Below, piece by piece: positions 61,111-64,000 of a stretch of 64,000 bases of DNA. The DNA is from Diphasiastrum complanatum. Its lineage: Eukaryota; Streptophyta; Lycopodiopsida; Lycopodiales; Lycopodiaceae. The DNA lies in contig CM055098.1 in assembly GCA_029204225.1 (NCBI GenBank), positions 17,577,303 through 17,641,302 of the forward strand. The letters are read 5' to 3'. The position numbers were made by a program, and so were the translations under genes. The notes beneath the pieces are model-generated. The model did no database searches and had not been told where the DNA came from. It saw only the letters and a list, made by a program, of their open reading frames with translations. Numbering within the stretch: position 1 is the stretch's first letter; each line of letters opens with the position of its first letter.

Positions 61111-62553
61111 GCTTTATTAACATCTTTTCCATGCCAAAAGGCATATAAGACGAACAAGTACACCAGAAAAAGTGGAACCAAGACGGAGCAATGCCATCAA
61201 ACAACATAACTAAAACCAAACTAACTAAGAAGAGGATAATGTCCAGGATTATATGGTACGAAGACCATTTACAGACTCAACTGGCATCTCTTAAGTGCTC
61301 TAACTCTCTCACTAACTCTGAACAATCTCAGATATCTCATTAATAGCAGCAGGTTTAATATCTACAAAACGAATGATACCATCCCTATAGATCAGCCGCT
61401 TTCCATTGGTTAGAGCCTCCTGTTTTGCCTTTTTCCGTTCTTGAACCTGAATGAAAGTAAGGTCTTCATCCAGGTATATCGTAGTACCCCACAATGTAGA
61501 TCTCTTTCCTAGCACTTCATGACGACCTGTTGCAGATGCAAAGCATATGACAAGAGTACCTGGGTCTTTCTTAGTCCGCCATGCCGTATCCATATCATTG
61601 TGGTGGTGTTGAAGATTCCCTTCAAGAAACTTTTTAGCTTCACCAACAACATCATGGGAGTTCGTAATACCTCTGACTCGGACATTAAGAGCCTTTTGCT
61701 CTCGCAAACGGCTCTCTATGAACGTAGCTGAGATATATGAAGGTGGAGGTGGCAGAACAACAATAATAGGACCTTTAAGCACATCTGCCTAGGATCGGAC
61801 AACGGTATGATGCTGTTCCACTTGACTTTCAAGCTGTTGGATCTTAGCTGAAGTAGTCGAATGAGAGGAAGCTTCGATTTTGATAGCCGTAACTTCTTTC
61901 TTGAGATCATCGATAGACGAATCTAGTTTCTGAAGATGAGATTGCATAGATTGGATCATAGCTTCAAGAGAAAAAAGTTTTTTTCGATGGTCGTTGAGAT
62001 ATTCATATGAACGTAACTGATCAACACGAATGACGAAGATCATAAAGGCTGGAGGCACAGGTGATTCCTCTTCTGGGGTATTCGGGGTCAGAGGGTCGGC
62101 TATAATGGATTCACTATTAGCAAGAAGAGGATCAGATGGAGAGATAGGGATTGCAACTGGAATAGAAGGTGAAGGTGAAGGTGGATTGAAGGTAGATGCG
62201 ATGGAAGATGCAGATGCAACAGTTCCACCTGAGGCAGGTACGATGGCAGGAGCAAGAGCAGGCACAAAAGGCAAACCTGCGATGGAGGCAGATTTCGGGC
62301 CAGCAAGGCGAGACTCAAGAATCGAGGCGGAGGCTTCAGGACCCACGATGGAGGAGGTGGAGGCTTCAGGACTTGTGATAGAGGAGGCAGAGGCTTCAGG
62401 ACCTGCGATGGAGGATGCAGGGCATGGTTCAGAGCCAGCAGGGTGCGGTAGAGGATGGGGGGAGTTACCTCCCCCCCGCTTACGTGGAGCCATGCTGAAG
62501 ATGGAGCGTTGGCAGTAAAGCACCCGGCTAGGCAGCCATCGCGGCTAGACAGC

Positions 62554-62557
<4 letters not shown>
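61111..62557 (-). mobile_element. ORF1-only LINE derivative, copy B
   Basis: Same plan as copy A: (CT)n, a short 5' UTR with repeated GATGGCTG(T/C)CTAGCCG, ORF1, 200-bp 3' UTR, terminus GATGTTAATAAAGC before (TTC)n. It lacks ORF2. It has exactly the same ORF1-to-3'UTR structure as copy A, which points to replication in this form rather than two separate deletions. Confidence 0.82.
61312..62493 (-). pseudogene. ORF1 protein of copy B, nearly intact
   Basis: ATG at 62493 gives MAPRKRGGGNSPHPLP, then imperfect repeats of GPEASASSI, a Pro/Ser region, RVDQLRSYEYLNDHRKKLFS and coiled coil KIQQLESQVEQHHTVV. One TAG replaces the Trp codon in the expected SWADVLKG. After it come KALNVRVRGITNSHDVVGEA, KKFLEGNLQHHHNDMDTAWR and YLDEDLTFIQVQERKKAKQE ending EIVQS. 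About 393 codons with a single stop; it follows the L1 ORF1p (coiled coil, RRM, C-terminal domain) plan. Confidence 0.85.
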
Positions 62558-62615
<58 letters not shown>

Positions 62616-62616
62616 G
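62558..62616 (+). repeat. (GA)n microsatellite at the 5' boundary of copy B
   Basis: GA run with one GGG interruption. On the minus strand it immediately precedes the 5' UTR of copy B. Confidence 0.95.
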
Positions 62617-62632
62617 CTGAAAATCCAAGCTG

Positions 62633-62975
62633 AAAAAGGGTGCTGGGCAGCAGCTAGTAATATCCACAAATGTCCTGCAAAATGATGGAAAAAGCTGAAA
62701 ATGGTGATGAAGTAGGGCGTTGGACAGCCTCCAAACAACCAGCAAAGTGGACGCAAATCGGTGGAGAAATCCGTCAAAGATGGCAAGGTAGCATGGCGCT
62801 AGCCAGCAACTACCAAAATCTGCACATAACCTGAAAAAAAATGGAGAAAACCGCTGAAAATGGTGATGGTAGGGTGCTGGACAGCCTCCGATCAATCCAC
62901 GAAATGGGCAGCAAATTGGTGGAGAAAATCGACGAAAGTGAGAAGGTAGTAGGGCGCTGGCCAGCCTCTACCAAA
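62633..62975 (-). repeat. Degenerate tandem repeats upstream of copy B
   Basis: A unit near 157 bp containing GGGCG(T/C)TGG(A/C)CAGCCTC, GGTGGAGAAA and GCTGAAAATGGTGATG recurs about two and a half times (words near 62635, 62711, 62868 and 62950). It could be part of a LINE promoter region or of a separate repeat. Confidence 0.65.
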
Positions 62976-64000
62976 TCTGGAAAAATGCTTATGCATAAAG
63001 TAAAGTAAATGTAAATGGACGTGGCGAATGTAATGAGCCAAGTTCGTAACTCTCAAGCATAGATGTAGAAAGTAAAGCTAGAGCATCATGAAATGTAGAA
63101 GCATATGACATATATAGAGCTGTTGAATGAGTAGACAAATCATATGAAAGAGCAACCATAGAACCAGGAACAATATTGAAATAAAGAGGATAGGCTACAA
63201 CATCTGTAACATGGCACTTAGTATCAGGAGTAGCAACAAGGCACTGGGCATCAATATCAACATCAGTATTAAAGCGTGCAACAACATTGGCGGCAGCATC
63301 AAAGCATGCAACAACATCTGCAGCAACTTGTAGATGTGACTCAAACATGCTATGTGAGAGAATGACTAACTCAGGTACATCAACGATGACTTGGGTAACT
63401 CTCCCGCACAGTAAGACTCAACCTTGCTCATGGAAGAAAGCTCACAAGGTGACCCCTGGAACAACCTGAGAATCATCAAGTGTTGGATCCATATAAAAAA
63501 TAAGATCTTGTACAAAGGCATCATAATCAGAAGGGTTATCATTGGTTCGAAATGTCTACCACCAAGCAATTTAGAGGTAGCAGAGGTAGGAGATAGGTCG
63601 GCATGTGGCAGACATGTGGCCAAATGAAGGTAGAAGTACATTGGTCTAATAACAAAAGTTAGGGTAGCAGAGAGGTAGCAGCAGGGTAAGCAAATGCAGG
63701 GAGTGAAGCGGACAGATCGGGGAGGTGCAGTAGCGTAGCAGGAATAGGCACATGGATCGGGCAGGGGCAGGCAGCATATGTAAACTAGAAAGAGAAAGAG
63801 ACAAAAAAACGTAGAGAGAGAAATGAGCAGGCAGATCGCTGGCTAGAGGAAGAAAGGTAGGGGAATACTTAAGGAGTGCACCGCATGTGCACCTGCACTC
63901 CTGGCCCCTCCATCCAATGGTGATGGATGAGGCTAAGGGAGAAAGAAGATATGTTCTCCCTTGGATGGAGTGGGGCCTTTGCAGCAGAGGCACTGCAGGT
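62976..64000. other. Unassigned end of window
   Basis: Minus-strand open stretches at 62989-63348 (start MFESHLQVAADVVACFDAAA) and 63366-63641 have no recognised domain. They look like pieces of one decayed element frame. The last 120 bases carry short repeats (GCACCGCATGTGCACCTGCA). No gene supported. Confidence 0.45.

Overview
The window is nuclear DNA of a land plant with a large, repeat-rich genome. Its backbone is one plant gene split by very long introns, and nearly everything else is transposable-element debris. Plant marks are LTR retrotransposons with initiator-Met-tRNA primer sites, a chromodomain gypsy element, Ty1/copia, hAT transposons and L1-type LINEs. Giant introns together with L1-type LINEs that carry a C-terminal CCHC knuckle suggest a fern, lycophyte or gymnosperm, but the sequence does not settle which.

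Host gene (plus strand): nine exons (78-174, 2648-2757, 3479-3643, 10566-10720, 28080-28160, 28305-28435, 29123-29229, 29407-29538, 57011-57164) join in phase into about 377 codons without a stop. They encode the nucleotide-binding and phosphorylation domains of a P4-ATPase (aminophospholipid flippase) closest to Arabidopsis ALA2. The 5' part lies left of the window, and the remaining transmembrane part lies right of it. The introns are 2.5, 0.7, 6.9, 17.4, 0.14, 0.69, 0.18 and 27.5 kb, with at least 6.8 kb more after the last visible exon.

Intron 3 (3.6-10.6 kb) holds gypsy fragments in both orientations. Intron 4 (10.7-28.1 kb) holds a decayed copia element (12.0-18.06 kb, its 3' LTR invaded by a TIR element), a structurally complete but mutated chromovirus (18.36-24.87 kb) and a non-coding LTR element end (about 24.9-26.0 kb). 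Intron 8 (29.5-57.0 kb) holds LINE and gypsy fragments (29.7-35.9 kb), a cluster of hAT transposons and related small TIR elements (39.0-50.7 kb) and two more LINEs (50.7-54.25 kb). The last intron holds a gypsy fragment and two ORF1-only LINE derivatives set between (GA)n tracts (57.3-62.6 kb).

The two most notable systems are these. (1) An L1/Tx1-like LINE family has 3' ends that run straight into (CT)n or (CTT)n microsatellites and 5' regions that also abut (CT)n. This suggests microsatellite-targeted insertion, and includes short ORF1-only derivatives. (2) A group of hAT transposons, with two different sets of terminal repeats, carries a second, convergently transcribed small basic gene that is recognisably conserved between two diverged elements.
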